The position numbers were made by a program, and so were the translations under genes. The notes beneath the pieces were generated by a model that searched no databases, had not been told where the DNA came from, and saw only the letters and a list, made by a program, of their open reading frames with translations. 64,000 nucleotides of DNA from Chitinophaga horti (GTDB lineage Bacteria; Bacteroidota; Bacteroidia; Chitinophagales; Chitinophagaceae), in contig NZ_CP107006.1 of the NCBI RefSeq assembly GCF_022867795.2, forward strand, positions 682,001-746,000, given 5' to 3'. How positions within the stretch are numbered: the stretch's first letter is position 1; each line of letters begins with the position of its first letter. This document shows positions 9,913-19,725 of this stretch, in pieces.

Positions 9913-10998
9913 TTATTTCCACACAGATCCGTTGCGCACTTCCTCAGTGGCTTCTTTCACGATGGTATCCGATGCCTGCAGATCGCCGAATATCTCGACC
10001 TTTTTGTCGGCTTCACGGCCTTTCTTGATTGGCACCCATTCTACTTTTTTATTATTCACTTTGATAACGAATACCCCTTCTGAAGAGGTGAGAACGGCGC
10101 TGGATGGCACTACGTAGGCACTGTCCGTCGCGGGCAGGGATACCTGCAGTTCGGCGACCATGCCGGGTAACAGCTTTTTATTGGTGTTCGGCACGTCCAT
10201 TTCTATACGTTGTGAGCGCAGGCGATTGTCCAGCGCGCCGGCGAGGCGGCTTACGTTTGCCGAGAACTTTTGGCCGGGTAAGGACTTCACACTAAAATCG
10301 ATCTTGCTGTTTTTGTTGATGAATACGGAGTACACTTCCGGTACGGCTACTACCAGGCGTAAGTGGTCCTGCTCCTGTAAGGTGAGCATGGGCTCTTTGG
10401 CGTTCGGGCCTACGAAGGCACCTGCACTTACGTTCCTGGACGTGATCACGCCATTGAAGGGTGCACGTATTTCGAGATAGTTACGGTTGTCACTGATCTC
10501 CTTCTGTGCGGCCTTAGCTGCCTGTAACTGTGCGTAGTCTGCCTGCTGGCGGGCTTTCGCAATATCCAGGTCGTTAGGCGAAATGGTGCCCGGTGTTTTA
10601 CTCGTTTCCAGCAGGCGGTCGTAATTGGCTTTGCTGGCGGTATATAAAGCCTGTAAGGCTTGTAAGCGGGAGTCGGCGCCGGATAACTGGGCGCTGATTT
10701 CCGGGGCTTCCAGCACGGCCAGTAACTGACCGGCTTTTACTTCACTGCCCACGTCCACGTTCAGTTTCTTTACGAAGCTGCTCACTTTTGCGTACAGGTC
10801 CACCTGCTGAAAGGCGATCAGCTCACCGGGCAGGTTGAGAGAAGTGGAGATAGATCCTTTTTCCAGGGTAATGGTTTCTTTTACCGGTTCGGTGGTAACT
10901 TCCGCTTTGTTCGCCTTGCTCTCGGACGATCCGCAGCCCACCCATGCCACTGTTGCGGTAATAAGGATGGCAGCCGGTAACATGAATTTCCTACGCAT
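9913..10998 (-). CDS. RND efflux periplasmic adaptor (MFP/HlyD family) lipoprotein
   Basis: 361 aa from the ATG at 10998, which starts a lipoprotein signal (MRRKFMLPAAILITATVAWV, lipobox WVGC) and overlaps the stop of the RND gene by 8 nt. Biotinyl-lipoyl-like hairpin region (VDLYAKVSSFVKKLNVDVG, SEVKAGQLLAVLEAPEI), alpha-helical hairpin (ADSRLQALQALYTASKANYD), then barrel-sandwich half (IRAPFNGVITSRNVSAGAFV) and a beta-barrel/MP domain (VPSSAVLTSSEGVFVIKVNNKKVEW). It bridges the inner-membrane pump and the TolC-type channel. Last gene of the tolC-RND-MFP operon. Confidence 0.93.
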   Translation of the reverse strand: MRRKFMLPAAILITATVAWVGCGSSESKANKAEVTTEPVKETITLEKGSISTSLNLPGELIAFQQVDLYAKVSSFVKKLNVDVGSEVKAGQLLAVLEAPEISAQLSGADSRLQALQALYTASKANYDRLLETSKTPGTISPNDLDIAKARQQADYAQLQAAKAAQKEISDNRNYLEIRAPFNGVITSRNVSAGAFVGPNAKEPMLTLQEQDHLRLVVAVPEVYSVFINKNSKIDFSVKSLPGQKFSANVSRLAGALDNRLRSQRIEMDVPNTNKKLLPGMVAELQVSLPATDSAYVVPSSAVLTSSEGVFVIKVNNKKVEWVPIKKGREADKKVEIFGDLQASDTIVKEATEEVRNGSVWK

Positions 10999-13900
10999 TT
11001 GTCTGTGTATTTTTATCTGATAAAGATGAGATGTAATGTGTGCTTTCCTCGTCCGTTGGATCGAGCGAAAGCGATTGGGTAGATGTTTTGCCCTGTACCC
11101 ACGCAAACACCAGCGGTAACACCACCAGTACGGCAAAGGTAGAGAATATGAGTCCACCGATTACTGCGCGGCCCAGCGGCGAAATCTGGTCGCCGCCTTC
11201 GCCGTGACCGATGGCCATAGGTAACATACCCATCAGCATCGCTACGGAGGTCATGATGATCGGGCGTAAACGCAGCGCCGCAGCTTCTCTTGCTGCTGAT
11301 AACGCGTTGCCGCTATGCTTACGCAGCTGCTCGGCATTCGTGATCAGCAGTACCGCATTCGCAATCGATACACCTACCGACATAATGATACCCATGTAAG
11401 ACTGCAGGTTCAGCGTAGAACCGGTTAAGGTCAGCATCAGGAGGGAGCCTAATACCACCGCCGGCACCGTTGTAAGTACCACGAACGATACTTTGAACGA
11501 CTGGAAGTTAGCCGCCAGCATGAGGAAAATTACCACGATGGCTACGAGCAGGCCGTTTTGCAGACTACTGAGCGTATCGTTCAATACCGTGCTTAAACCG
11601 ATACGGTCGATGAACAAACCACGGGGCAATTCGCCCAATGAGGCCAGTACTTTATCCACGTCGGCACTCGCCGTGCCAAGGTCGGTCTGGTACAGGTTGG
11701 CAGTAACGGATAAGTAAGGCACAGCGCCCAGGTTATCGTTCTCGCCATTGATCGTATCCACGCTAATCGTTGCTACGTCACTTAATATCGGGCGGGCCGA
11801 ATTACGCAATACCGGTATCTCGCCTAGCTGATCTTCTGACGTCATCTGGTTCAAAGGCACTTGTACCTGCACGCTGTAAGGCTGACCGGCTTTCTCGTCT
11901 ATCCATGTATTCTTTTCTGTATAACGGCTGGAGGAGGTAGAGGCAATCAGCGAGCGGGAAATGTCATTCACATCCACCCCTAACTGTGCCGCCCGTACGC
12001 GGTCGATATTAATATTTAGTGCAGGATACTTGATCGGCTGTGCGATTTGTACGTCGCGCATATAATCGATCTGCTTCAGTCCGGCCAGTACCTTATTCGC
12101 ATATTCAGCATTGATCTTTTTGTTTTTACCGGCGATGCGCACCTCGATCGGGGTGGGAGAGCCCTGGCTCAGTACTTTATCCGTCAATTCTATCGGTTCG
12201 AAAGAGAGTTTCACATCGGGCATCGCTTTCTTCACCCTGGCGCGGATCTTATCTTTCAGATCGTCCATGTTATGATGATAGTCCTTCAACGCTACCTGGA
12301 ACACCGCTTCGTGCGGGCCCGCAGTGAAAGTATAGATAGGCGATACGGAGAACAGCGCCGGGTGCTGACCCACATACACGGAGGAAATAGAAATATGTTC
12401 TTTGCCTACTTCTTTTTCCAGTTCATCCAATACCGTAATTACCTTTTGCTCGGTACGTTCCATCCTGGTGCCGTCCGGCGCGCGCAGGCGCAGCTGGAAC
12501 TGGCTGGAGTTGGTGCGCGGTAACACGTCCTTACCGATCACATTCAGCAACAGTACGGCCAGGCCGCTGATCACCAAAATATACAATACGGTAATTGGTT
12601 TACGCAGTGGCATTAGTCTGTCACTAAAGCGCATGAACCGGTTACGGAAGCGTTCGAAGCCACTGATCTTGCCGTCGTTGTTAAAGTCTTCGCGTTCTAC
12701 CAGTACCTTCTTCTGATCAAATGTATCTTTCTCCGATTCTGATGAAAGGCCGGATGCTGCCAGTACTTCTGCATCCGTAGCACCTTTTTTGTGATGCGAT
12801 TTCATGATCCAGTTGGCCATTACCGGTACGAACGTTTGTGATAACAGGAAGCTGATCACCATGGAGAAGCCGATCGCCAAAGCCAGCGGCAGGAACAGTG
12901 CGCCCGGGATGCCCGTCATCGTAAACGCCGGCGCAAACACCGCGAGTATACAGAACAGGATCAGCAGTTTCGGGAAGGCGATCTCTTTACAGGCGTCCCA
13001 AATGGCCAGGGCCTTCGGTTTACCCATATCCAGGTGCTGGTGAATGTTTTCTATCGTTACCGTACTCTCATCCACCAAAATACCAATCGCCAGCGCCAGA
13101 CCACTTAATGACATGATGTTGATCGTTTGCCCGAAAAGCTTCAGGAACAATACACCGGAAATAATGGAAGTAGGGATCGTTAATATCACGATCAGCGCGG
13201 CACGGCGGTCGCCGAGGAATAACAGTACCATGAGGCCGGTCAGCACTGCACCGATCACGCCTTCGCTCACCAGGCTTTTTACGGCGTTGATCACGTATAC
13301 TGACTGGTCAAATTCATAAGTAAGTGTCACATCTTCCGGCAGTGTACTCTGTATGCGTGGCAATGCCGCTTTCAGGCCTTTTACCACATCCCAGGTAGAT
13401 GCGTCGCCAGATTTGGCGATGCTCACGTATACCGAACGTTTGCCATTTACCAGGGCGTAACCCGCGGCTACGTCGGCTCCATCCTTTACCGTGGCCACAT
13501 CCCGCAGGTAAAGGTTTTGTACCCCGCCCTTAAAAATGGGAATGGTCTCAAAATCTTTCAGGTCGCGGATAGTATTGTTCGTAGGTGTAATGTAGTTCTG
13601 ATCACCGATACGCACGTTACCCGAGGGGGCGGTCTGGTTATTCAGTTTAATCGCTTCCACGATCTGGTCGGGGGTGAGGTTGTGTGCACGCAGCATTTCC
13701 GGATCTACGTTGATCTCGATCGTACGCGGACTACCACCGAACGGCGCCGGTGAAAGCAGACCGGGTACGGAAGTAAACATTGCACGTACATAGATGTTGG
13801 CGAAGTCCTGCAGTTCGTTGTTACTGCGGGTCGGACTACTCAACACCAGCTGCCCAACCGGAAGCGAAGACGCATCGAAGCGGATCACGAACGGCGGTTG

Positions 13901-14269
13901 AGAGCCGGGCGGGAACGCCGCCTGTATCCTGTTGGCCAGCGCACTCACTTCCGCTGCCGCCTGTGCCATGTTGGTACCCTCGTAGTACGACAGCTTCATG
14001 AGGGTCAACCCCTGCACGTTTTTAGTTTCGATACTCTTGATGCCGTTGGCGAAGAGTAATATGTTTACGTATTGTTTGCCGAAGAAAGCCTCCATCTGGT
14101 CGGGCGTGTAGCCGCCGAATGGGTGGGCGATATAGATCACGGGCAGGTTCATTTTCGGCAGGATGTCGATCTTGATGTCCCGCACCGCCGATATACCGAA
14201 GAAGAACAATCCTGCCACCAATACCATGATCGATATGGGCTTACGGAGTGCTAGTCGAATTAGGTTCAT
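10991..14269 (-). CDS. RND family efflux transporter permease (AcrB/CusA-like) with EF-hand-like loop
   Basis: 1092 aa, twelve predicted transmembrane segments in two halves separated by large periplasmic loops, typical of the HAE/CusA RND family. TM1 starts at LRKPISIMVLVAGLFFFGI. In TM4 the usual Asp-Asp is Asp400-Glu401 (GILVDESTVTIENI), and in TM10 the usual Lys of the proton relay is Ala970 (GVSIANAVLL). The cytoplasmic linker between TM6 and TM7 is longer than usual and carries a textbook EF-hand loop at residues 528-539 (DFNNDGKISGFE). Located 11 nt after the TolC gene; the adaptor follows with an 8-nt overlap. Substrate unknown; the second RND in this window (52295) keeps the canonical residues. 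Confidence 0.93.
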   Translation of the reverse strand: MNLIRLALRKPISIMVLVAGLFFFGISAVRDIKIDILPKMNLPVIYIAHPFGGYTPDQMEAFFGKQYVNILLFANGIKSIETKNVQGLTLMKLSYYEGTNMAQAAAEVSALANRIQAAFPPGSQPPFVIRFDASSLPVGQLVLSSPTRSNNELQDFANIYVRAMFTSVPGLLSPAPFGGSPRTIEINVDPEMLRAHNLTPDQIVEAIKLNNQTAPSGNVRIGDQNYITPTNNTIRDLKDFETIPIFKGGVQNLYLRDVATVKDGADVAAGYALVNGKRSVYVSIAKSGDASTWDVVKGLKAALPRIQSTLPEDVTLTYEFDQSVYVINAVKSLVSEGVIGAVLTGLMVLLFLGDRRAALIVILTIPTSIISGVLFLKLFGQTINIMSLSGLALAIGILVDESTVTIENIHQHLDMGKPKALAIWDACKEIAFPKLLILFCILAVFAPAFTMTGIPGALFLPLALAIGFSMVISFLLSQTFVPVMANWIMKSHHKKGATDAEVLAASGLSSESEKDTFDQKKVLVEREDFNNDGKISGFERFRNRFMRFSDRLMPLRKPITVLYILVISGLAVLLLNVIGKDVLPRTNSSQFQLRLRAPDGTRMERTEQKVITVLDELEKEVGKEHISISSVYVGQHPALFSVSPIYTFTAGPHEAVFQVALKDYHHNMDDLKDKIRARVKKAMPDVKLSFEPIELTDKVLSQGSPTPIEVRIAGKNKKINAEYANKVLAGLKQIDYMRDVQIAQPIKYPALNINIDRVRAAQLGVDVNDISRSLIASTSSSRYTEKNTWIDEKAGQPYSVQVQVPLNQMTSEDQLGEIPVLRNSARPILSDVATISVDTINGENDNLGAVPYLSVTANLYQTDLGTASADVDKVLASLGELPRGLFIDRIGLSTVLNDTLSSLQNGLLVAIVVIFLMLAANFQSFKVSFVVLTTVPAVVLGSLLMLTLTGSTLNLQSYMGIIMSVGVSIANAVLLITNAEQLRKHSGNALSAAREAAALRLRPIIMTSVAMLMGMLPMAIGHGEGGDQISPLGRAVIGGLIFSTFAVLVVLPLVFAWVQGKTSTQSLSLDPTDEESTHYISSLSDKNTQTNA

Positions 14270-14280
14270 GGGTCCTTCAG

Positions 14281-15669
14281 TTAAAATTCATTCGTAAATA
14301 TGGATAAATTGCCAGTCGATGCCGCTTTGAGTAACAATGCCTGCCATACATTGGCGAAAGCAATGTCTCTGTCTGTCTCCGCGCGGTTAAGCGTGTACAG
14401 CGCCTGCGTTACATCCACGATGGTATTCAGTCCGTTCCGGTACAATACCGAACGTTGTGTAAACGCATCGGAAGAGGAGCGTACCTGTAAAGGCGCTTCG
14501 TTATATGCCGCCAGCGCGTTCTTCATCTTCACACCGGCAAGGTCTTGCTGGGCCTGTAATTGCTGGTTTACCAGTTCGGCTTCGTAACGCATGCCTTCCG
14601 ACACCTGGTGTTGTGCGGTTACCTGCTGGCCGGCGCGTAATATGCCGGTGAGGTTCCAGGTGACACCAACGCCGAAAAGGTAGTTGCTGCGACTGGGTTT
14701 TACGCCCTCCCAATATTTATGGTTATAGGCAGTTTGATCCGTTGCATACAAGTGACTGAAGCCGGAGGCGCGGGTCTGTATCACGCTAAACAGCGTAAAA
14801 TTCGGGTACTTTAAGGTGCGGAAGTAATGCTCCTGCTCCTGGCTTACCCGTAAACGGTTCGTGTAAAATTGTAACAATGGGTGTTGGGCAGATACCGAAT
14901 CTGCGGATACCACATTGCCCGGTATACGCGTGATGAACAACGTGTCGAGTGTAAACTGCTGCTGTGGCGGTATGCCCATCAGGAGTGATAACTGGTTTGC
15001 CCGGTCTTGCTCCACGTCCTTAGCGCGGATCAGTGCGATGCGGGCGTTGCTCACTTCTGCGTTGGCGAGGGAGCTGTCGACCCCGGCAATTAAGCCGTTG
15101 CGCGCTTTGGTAGCCACTACCAGGCGGAATGTATCGGCGCGGGCCAGGTTGTTTTCCTGTGAGCGGGTGAGGCGCTGGGCGGCCAGCAGGTTGAGGTAAG
15201 CAGATACGACGCGCACCTGGTGCTGGAACTGCTCCTGGTCCCTGTCGCTGGCATCTCTTTCTGCAATCCTTTCGGCAGTGGCGATACGTTCGCGTACTTT
15301 ACCGAAGGTGTAGAAGTCCCAGTTAAGGTTGGCCAGGTACAGCGCGCCGAAGGCCGCATTCCAGTTCTGTTCTGCCAGCGGTAAGCCGGAAGAGGCCACG
15401 CCGTAACCGCCGAAGCCGTAAGCCGGACCGTTTTGTCCGTTCACCGTACCATAGTCTTGTTGTGCCGACAGCACAAAATTCGGCAAAGCTTCTTTCCTCG
15501 CCTGGTTAACAGAGGCGCGGGAAGCATTGGCGTAGGCGGCTTTTGCTTTAATACTGTTGTAATTCGTAAGGGCCGTTTCTAATGCATCTTTGACCGTGAG
15601 GACCTGTGCAAACAATCCTTTTGTGAGGAGAAGAAAGGCTGTGCTAAGGATAAATTTTCTGTAACGCAT
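14281..15669 (-). CDS. TolC family outer membrane efflux protein
   Basis: 462 aa from the ATG at 15669, chosen because it begins a clear signal peptide (MRYRKFILSTAFLLLTKGLFAQ). Two OEP repeats of long amphipathic helices, e.g. NYNSIKAKAAYANASRASVN and SYLNLLAAQRLTRSQENN-like in the first half, EAELVNQQLQAQQDLAGVK and YRNGLNTIVDVTQALYTLN in the second. It forms the trimeric outer membrane channel and periplasmic tunnel of the pump encoded downstream. First gene of the operon; divergent from the LytS/LytTR genes, which share the 150-bp upstream region and may control it. Confidence 0.92.
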   Translation of the reverse strand: MRYRKFILSTAFLLLTKGLFAQVLTVKDALETALTNYNSIKAKAAYANASRASVNQARKEALPNFVLSAQQDYGTVNGQNGPAYGFGGYGVASSGLPLAEQNWNAAFGALYLANLNWDFYTFGKVRERIATAERIAERDASDRDQEQFQHQVRVVSAYLNLLAAQRLTRSQENNLARADTFRLVVATKARNGLIAGVDSSLANAEVSNARIALIRAKDVEQDRANQLSLLMGIPPQQQFTLDTLFITRIPGNVVSADSVSAQHPLLQFYTNRLRVSQEQEHYFRTLKYPNFTLFSVIQTRASGFSHLYATDQTAYNHKYWEGVKPSRSNYLFGVGVTWNLTGILRAGQQVTAQHQVSEGMRYEAELVNQQLQAQQDLAGVKMKNALAAYNEAPLQVRSSSDAFTQRSVLYRNGLNTIVDVTQALYTLNRAETDRDIAFANVWQALLLKAASTGNLSIFTNEF

Positions 15670-15820
15670 TCTAATCACATGGCTTAATCCAGTGCGAAAT
15701 AAATCCATCTGCCTAACTTCTCATAGCTACAAATGACCAATTCAATTCGTCATTATGCGGGCGGCAAAATCCAATTCAAACCGTTACTTTGCACCTATCT
15801 AATCGAAAAATACGCTCGTT

Positions 15821-16843
15821 TTGAAACTGGGTACAAAAAACATCCTGGAGCAAAAGTGGCTGCAGGAGCTGATTATATTGGTTTTTACCTTCGTGTTGTT
15901 CTCTATGAACGACTGGGTGCTGATCACCACCTGGGTAAAGTTCTGGAAGGGATGCGTGTACTTTTTAGTACTGTATTCGCATGCCCAGATCAACCGCTTT
16001 TTATTGCTGCCGATATTGTTGAAGCAACATAAGCCGCTGGTATATACCCTGTCGGCCATCATACTCGCCCTCATTTTTGCCGGCGTACTACATGGCGTGG
16101 CAGATGAATGGCTGTATAAAAACTGCTACCTGTACAAGTCCGTTAAGCAGGACACTTACCTATATCACCTCGCCACCATCGTTGCTACTTTTATTTGTGT
16201 GATGGGCCCCGTGTTGTTACTGCGTTACTACCGGGAACAAAAGAAAAAAGGGCAGGAGCAGAAACTGATCGCAGAAATGCAGCTCGATCTTCTACGCAGC
16301 CAGCTTAACCCCCACTTCCTTTTTAATACCTTTAATACTTTATACGGCATCAGCCTGCAATTCCCGAAACGCGCCCCCGATCTTATTATGCAGGTATCTA
16401 CGTTGATGCGTTACCAGCTGGACAGCTCCCAGAAAGAAATGGTACCGCTGAACGAGGAGTTGTCATTCATCGAAAGTTATATCATGCTCGAAAAAGAGCG
16501 CATCGGCTATCGCTGCGATATCGGTTATCACCAGGATATAGATGTGGAAGGCGATTATCGCATCGCTCCTATGTTGCTGATCGCGTTCGTGGAGAACGCA
16601 TTTAAGCACGGCACAGGCGCTATCGACGCGTGTTTTGTGCATATCTTCGCAGAAGTAAAAGACCGGGTGTTTTCTTTCAGGATCGTGAATTCTATCCCGA
16701 AAAAGAAAGCAGTCGTACCATCTACCAAAATAGGCATTCGTAATACCATTGAGCGGTTGAATATCCTGTACGCCGGCCAGTATGAGCTGGAAATCGGCGA
16801 GCAGGGAGAGGAATATATCGTGGATTTTAAACTCCGGTTATAA
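15821..16843 (+). CDS. sensor histidine kinase, LytS/YehU (His_kinase) type
   Basis: 340 aa. Four or so N-terminal membrane segments (ELIILVFTFVLF, GCVYFLVLYSH, LVYTLSAIILALIFAGVL, LATIVATFICVMGPVLLLRY), then the LytS-type phosphoacceptor box QLNPHFLFNTFNTL with His165, and a C-terminal HATPase (LIAFVENAFKHG, GIGIRNTIERL). Start is a TTG at 15821; no ATG lies upstream in frame near it. Stop and start of the next gene overlap as TAATG, so kinase and regulator are translationally coupled. Signal unknown. Confidence 0.9.
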   Translation: MKLGTKNILEQKWLQELIILVFTFVLFSMNDWVLITTWVKFWKGCVYFLVLYSHAQINRFLLLPILLKQHKPLVYTLSAIILALIFAGVLHGVADEWLYKNCYLYKSVKQDTYLYHLATIVATFICVMGPVLLLRYYREQKKKGQEQKLIAEMQLDLLRSQLNPHFLFNTFNTLYGISLQFPKRAPDLIMQVSTLMRYQLDSSQKEMVPLNEELSFIESYIMLEKERIGYRCDIGYHQDIDVEGDYRIAPMLLIAFVENAFKHGTGAIDACFVHIFAEVKDRVFSFRIVNSIPKKKAVVPSTKIGIRNTIERLNILYAGQYELEIGEQGEEYIVDFKLRL

Positions 16844-17538
16844 TGAAGAAGTCGTGTATTATTGTGGATGATGAACCTGCGGCGCATTACGTGTTGATGA
16901 GCCACCTCAACCAGGTGCCCGACCTGGAGGTGATCGGACAGTTTTATAACGGCATAGAAGCGCAGCAGTTCCTGGAATTTAACGAGGTAGACCTCATGTT
17001 CCTCGACATTAATATGCCTGAAATTACCGGCCTCGATCTGCTCAGGCATTTATCGCATCCCCCTAAAACCGTTTTAACTACCGCTTATTCCGAGTTTGCG
17101 CTGGAGAGTTACGACTACGGCGTCATCGACTACCTGATGAAGCCGATCTATTTCCCCCGCTTCCTGCTGAGCGTCGATCGCTTCTTCAGCTACTACAATG
17201 TAAGCGACCGTGGCAGCGTGGTGGTAGCTCCCAGTTCCCTCGCCGTAAAAGTCGACGGCGTGATGGTCGACATTGACCTGAATGAATTGCTGTACACCCA
17301 AAGCCTCGGCAACTATGTAAAACTGTTTACCCCCAATAAAACCTACCTCGCCTCCATCACCACCAACGACCTCGAACATAGTTTACCTGCTGCGAAGTTC
17401 ATGCGCATCCACAAATCCTACATCGTATCCATCGACAGGATTGCCGCTTACGGAAAAGACTATGTGCAGATCAATGATTTCAGGATGCCGGTAGGCATTA
17501 CCTACCGGCAAAAGCTGATGGAAAAGATGAACGGGTAA
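16843..17538 (+). CDS. LytTR family DNA-binding response regulator
   Basis: 231 aa. Receiver domain 1-120 with the acidic pocket Asp9-Asp10 and phosphoacceptor Asp55 (LMFLDINMPEITG), Thr in VLTTAYS and Lys in DYLMKPI. LytTR DNA-binding domain about 128-230 (VDIDLNELLYTQSLGNYVKL, FMRIHKSYIVSID). Partner of the LytS kinase just upstream (TAATG overlap). The divergent TolC-RND-MFP operon is a plausible target, by position only. Confidence 0.93.
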   Translation: MKKSCIIVDDEPAAHYVLMSHLNQVPDLEVIGQFYNGIEAQQFLEFNEVDLMFLDINMPEITGLDLLRHLSHPPKTVLTTAYSEFALESYDYGVIDYLMKPIYFPRFLLSVDRFFSYYNVSDRGSVVVAPSSLAVKVDGVMVDIDLNELLYTQSLGNYVKLFTPNKTYLASITTNDLEHSLPAAKFMRIHKSYIVSIDRIAAYGKDYVQINDFRMPVGITYRQKLMEKMNG

Positions 17539-17540
17539 TA

Positions 17541-18656
17541 TTATTTACGCCCTAATACCCTCAACATTTTTACGTGACTAAGCAGCGCTTTAAACAAGTT
17601 TGGCTGCTCATGATACGGCAGGCCAAACTCCTGCGCCGTACTGCGTACAATAGGCGAGAGGCGTGCATAGTGCACATGGCAGATATGCGGGAACAGGTGA
17701 TGTTCTATCTGGTAATTAAGTCCGCCGATAAACCAGGTAAGAAAACGGTTGCGGGGGCTATAGTTGCTGGTGTTTAGTAATTGATGCACCGCCCAGTTGT
17801 TTTCCATCTGCTTTTTGCCACCTTTATCGATGACAGGTTCGGCAAAGTCCGAACTCTCCATGATATGCGCCAGCTGGAAGATACTGGCCAGTGACAGGCC
17901 CGCAATGACGTGCATTACGACGAATCCCAGTACGACCATCCACCAGGCGAAGCCAGAGAAGAGAATCGGCAATGCGATCACGTATCCGAAATAGAACATT
18001 TTGAAGATGCTGAGGTAAGTAAGCGCTACAGGGAGTGTTGTTTTCTGTTTTACCAGCAAATCGTGCCGCTCATAGCGAAGTAACTGGCGGAAGTCTTTGG
18101 CTGTCATCCAAAACAGCGTCATAGCCGAATACAGCACCCATGCGTAGATAAATTGCAGGCGGTGGTACGGCTTCAGTTCTGCGCTGGGCGAAAAGCGAAG
18201 GAATGTGGTAGGCGTGATGTCTTCGTCCAGCCCGTTTAAATTGGTATAAGTATGGTGTAAAACGTTGTGCTGTATCCTCCAGGTAACGGTGTAACCACCG
18301 ATCACCTCCAGGATATGACTCATAAAAGCATTCACATTTTTGCGACTCGAATAGGTGCCATGATTAGCATCGTGCATCACGGAAGTGCCGATGCCTACCA
18401 CACCGAGTCCCATCAGCGCCCACATACCGAGAAATGCCCATACACTGCCGTCTGTAAATCCCAGCACCAGGGCGAGATAAGGTAATATATACAACAGTAT
18501 CATACAAACCGTTTTTACCCACATGCCGGGATTTGCATACCGGGATATGCCACGATTGGAAAAATACTCATCTACTTTCATCTTAACACGATCGGCAAAA
18601 AGGTTAGTGTCCTTGGACGCGAAACGCACGATCTCTTTCTTTTTCCGGATACTCAT
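17541..18656 (-). CDS. membrane fatty acid desaturase (acyl-lipid/acyl-CoA type)
   Basis: 371 aa from the ATG at 18656 (MSIRKKKEIVRFA). Three His boxes of the membrane desaturase family: HDANH (95-99), HNVLHH (130-135) and QIEHH near residue 310, between four hydrophobic segments. It uses O2 and a di-iron centre to introduce a double bond into acyl chains, likely tuning membrane fluidity. The N terminus resembles linoleoyl-CoA / front-end desaturases but no cytochrome b5 domain is fused. Convergent with the LytTR gene, 2 nt between stops. Confidence 0.92.
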   Translation of the reverse strand: MSIRKKKEIVRFASKDTNLFADRVKMKVDEYFSNRGISRYANPGMWVKTVCMILLYILPYLALVLGFTDGSVWAFLGMWALMGLGVVGIGTSVMHDANHGTYSSRKNVNAFMSHILEVIGGYTVTWRIQHNVLHHTYTNLNGLDEDITPTTFLRFSPSAELKPYHRLQFIYAWVLYSAMTLFWMTAKDFRQLLRYERHDLLVKQKTTLPVALTYLSIFKMFYFGYVIALPILFSGFAWWMVVLGFVVMHVIAGLSLASIFQLAHIMESSDFAEPVIDKGGKKQMENNWAVHQLLNTSNYSPRNRFLTWFIGGLNYQIEHHLFPHICHVHYARLSPIVRSTAQEFGLPYHEQPNLFKALLSHVKMLRVLGRK

Positions 18657-18876
18657 TTGGATAGCTTTTATTGTTTGTAAAAAGGAACTGAATGGCATGC
18701 GATCAGCCATTAACTTTTGGGGTAGGAATAATTATGATTAGTCTCGGGAAGGGAAGAAAAATAATATTCGTACAAGAAATGAAAACACGCTATAAGCGCT
18801 ACAACTTAAAGGTACGTGAAATAATCGGGATACCCGCCCATTATTTCAGGCGGGCTTATCTGTGTGTGTTAGAAAT

Positions 18877-18898
18877 GGGCTGGTCTAACGACCAGCCC
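18877..18898. terminator. hairpin after the PAP2 gene
   Basis: 8-bp perfect arms GGGCTGGT / ACCAGCCC about 27 nt past the PAP2 stop. A second stem (CCCGCC / GGCGGG, about 18834-18854) lies beyond it. Neither is followed by a strong T run, so termination is likely but not certain. Confidence 0.4.
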
Positions 18899-18924
18899 TG
18901 CTTCGTTTTACGTCCTGATCTCTA

Positions 18925-19725
18925 TTAAAAAGTTTTCGAAAAGCTGAACCCGAAACTACCGCTGGAATACGTCGGCATAATGAAGGTAGTCGCTGTTGGG
19001 TTGTCGCTTTTAAATATCTTGTTCCTGATCTTCGGATAAAGGTAGTAAGCGAGGTCGGTAGAAAGAATACCTACACCTGCGCCAGCCACTACGTCGCTAA
19101 ACCAGTGTTTATTATTTCGTATACGCATATACCCTGTAGTAGCCGCCACCGCGTAACCTGCGATGCCGTATAAGGGCGATACCTCACTAAATTCCCTTCT
19201 TAACAACTCCGCCCCCGCAAACGCGTTGGCCGTATGCCCGCTAGGGAACGAACTGAAATTGGACCCGTCCGGCCGATGTTGCTGCGTGAGCCGCTTAGTC
19301 GTGAATACGGTCGCGTTCATAATTGCCATCGACATGCCGAAGATCATCGCCCTGTCGCGCAGGTTGTTCTTTCCTTTCACCCCTGCCACGTCTAGCAAAA
19401 AAGCGCCCGCCGCCGGTGTGAACTGCAATACATTATCAATCTTGGTGCGCCTGGGTAGTTCCTCTGTGTAGATTTCCTCTTTCATATGGAAGTCAATATT
19501 CCTTAAGCCCCCATCACTGGCCGCCGCTACTGCGCCAAAAACTACCATGGTAGCCGGTACCAGGAACGCTCGCCTGGAAAACGGCTTTTCCGCCGGCGTT
19601 TGTTGCATCTTCCACTTGATCGTCGGGCGCAGGATACTGTCGGGCAGTTGGCCGGACTGGCACCTGGCCGCACCGGTTCCGGTGAGTACGAAGAGTATAA
19701 GGACTGAAATCGATTTTCCGCTCAT
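18925..19725 (-). CDS. PAP2 superfamily phosphatase (exported)
   Basis: 266 aa with a signal peptide (SISVLILFVLTGTGAARC). PAP2/acid-phosphatase motifs: KRLTQQHRPDGSN (KxxxxxxRP form), SFPSGHTANAFAG (PSGH) and the third motif MRIRNNKHWFSDVVAGAGVG (SRxxxxxHxxxD form, with His and Asp present). The active site would face the periplasm and remove phosphate from a lipid phosphate such as undecaprenyl pyrophosphate, or from phosphatidic acid. Ends in an aromatic residue (SFGFSFSKTF), as outer membrane proteins often do. Single gene. Confidence 0.88.
   Translation of the reverse strand: MSGKSISVLILFVLTGTGAARCQSGQLPDSILRPTIKWKMQQTPAEKPFSRRAFLVPATMVVFGAVAAASDGGLRNIDFHMKEEIYTEELPRRTKIDNVLQFTPAAGAFLLDVAGVKGKNNLRDRAMIFGMSMAIMNATVFTTKRLTQQHRPDGSNFSSFPSGHTANAFAGAELLRREFSEVSPLYGIAGYAVAATTGYMRIRNNKHWFSDVVAGAGVGILSTDLAYYLYPKIRNKIFKSDNPTATTFIMPTYSSGSFGFSFSKTF

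Noticed and set aside
9740..10117. 125-codon plus-strand frame
   Set aside because: Overlaps the operon terminator and the 3 prime end of the adaptor gene; no protein features.
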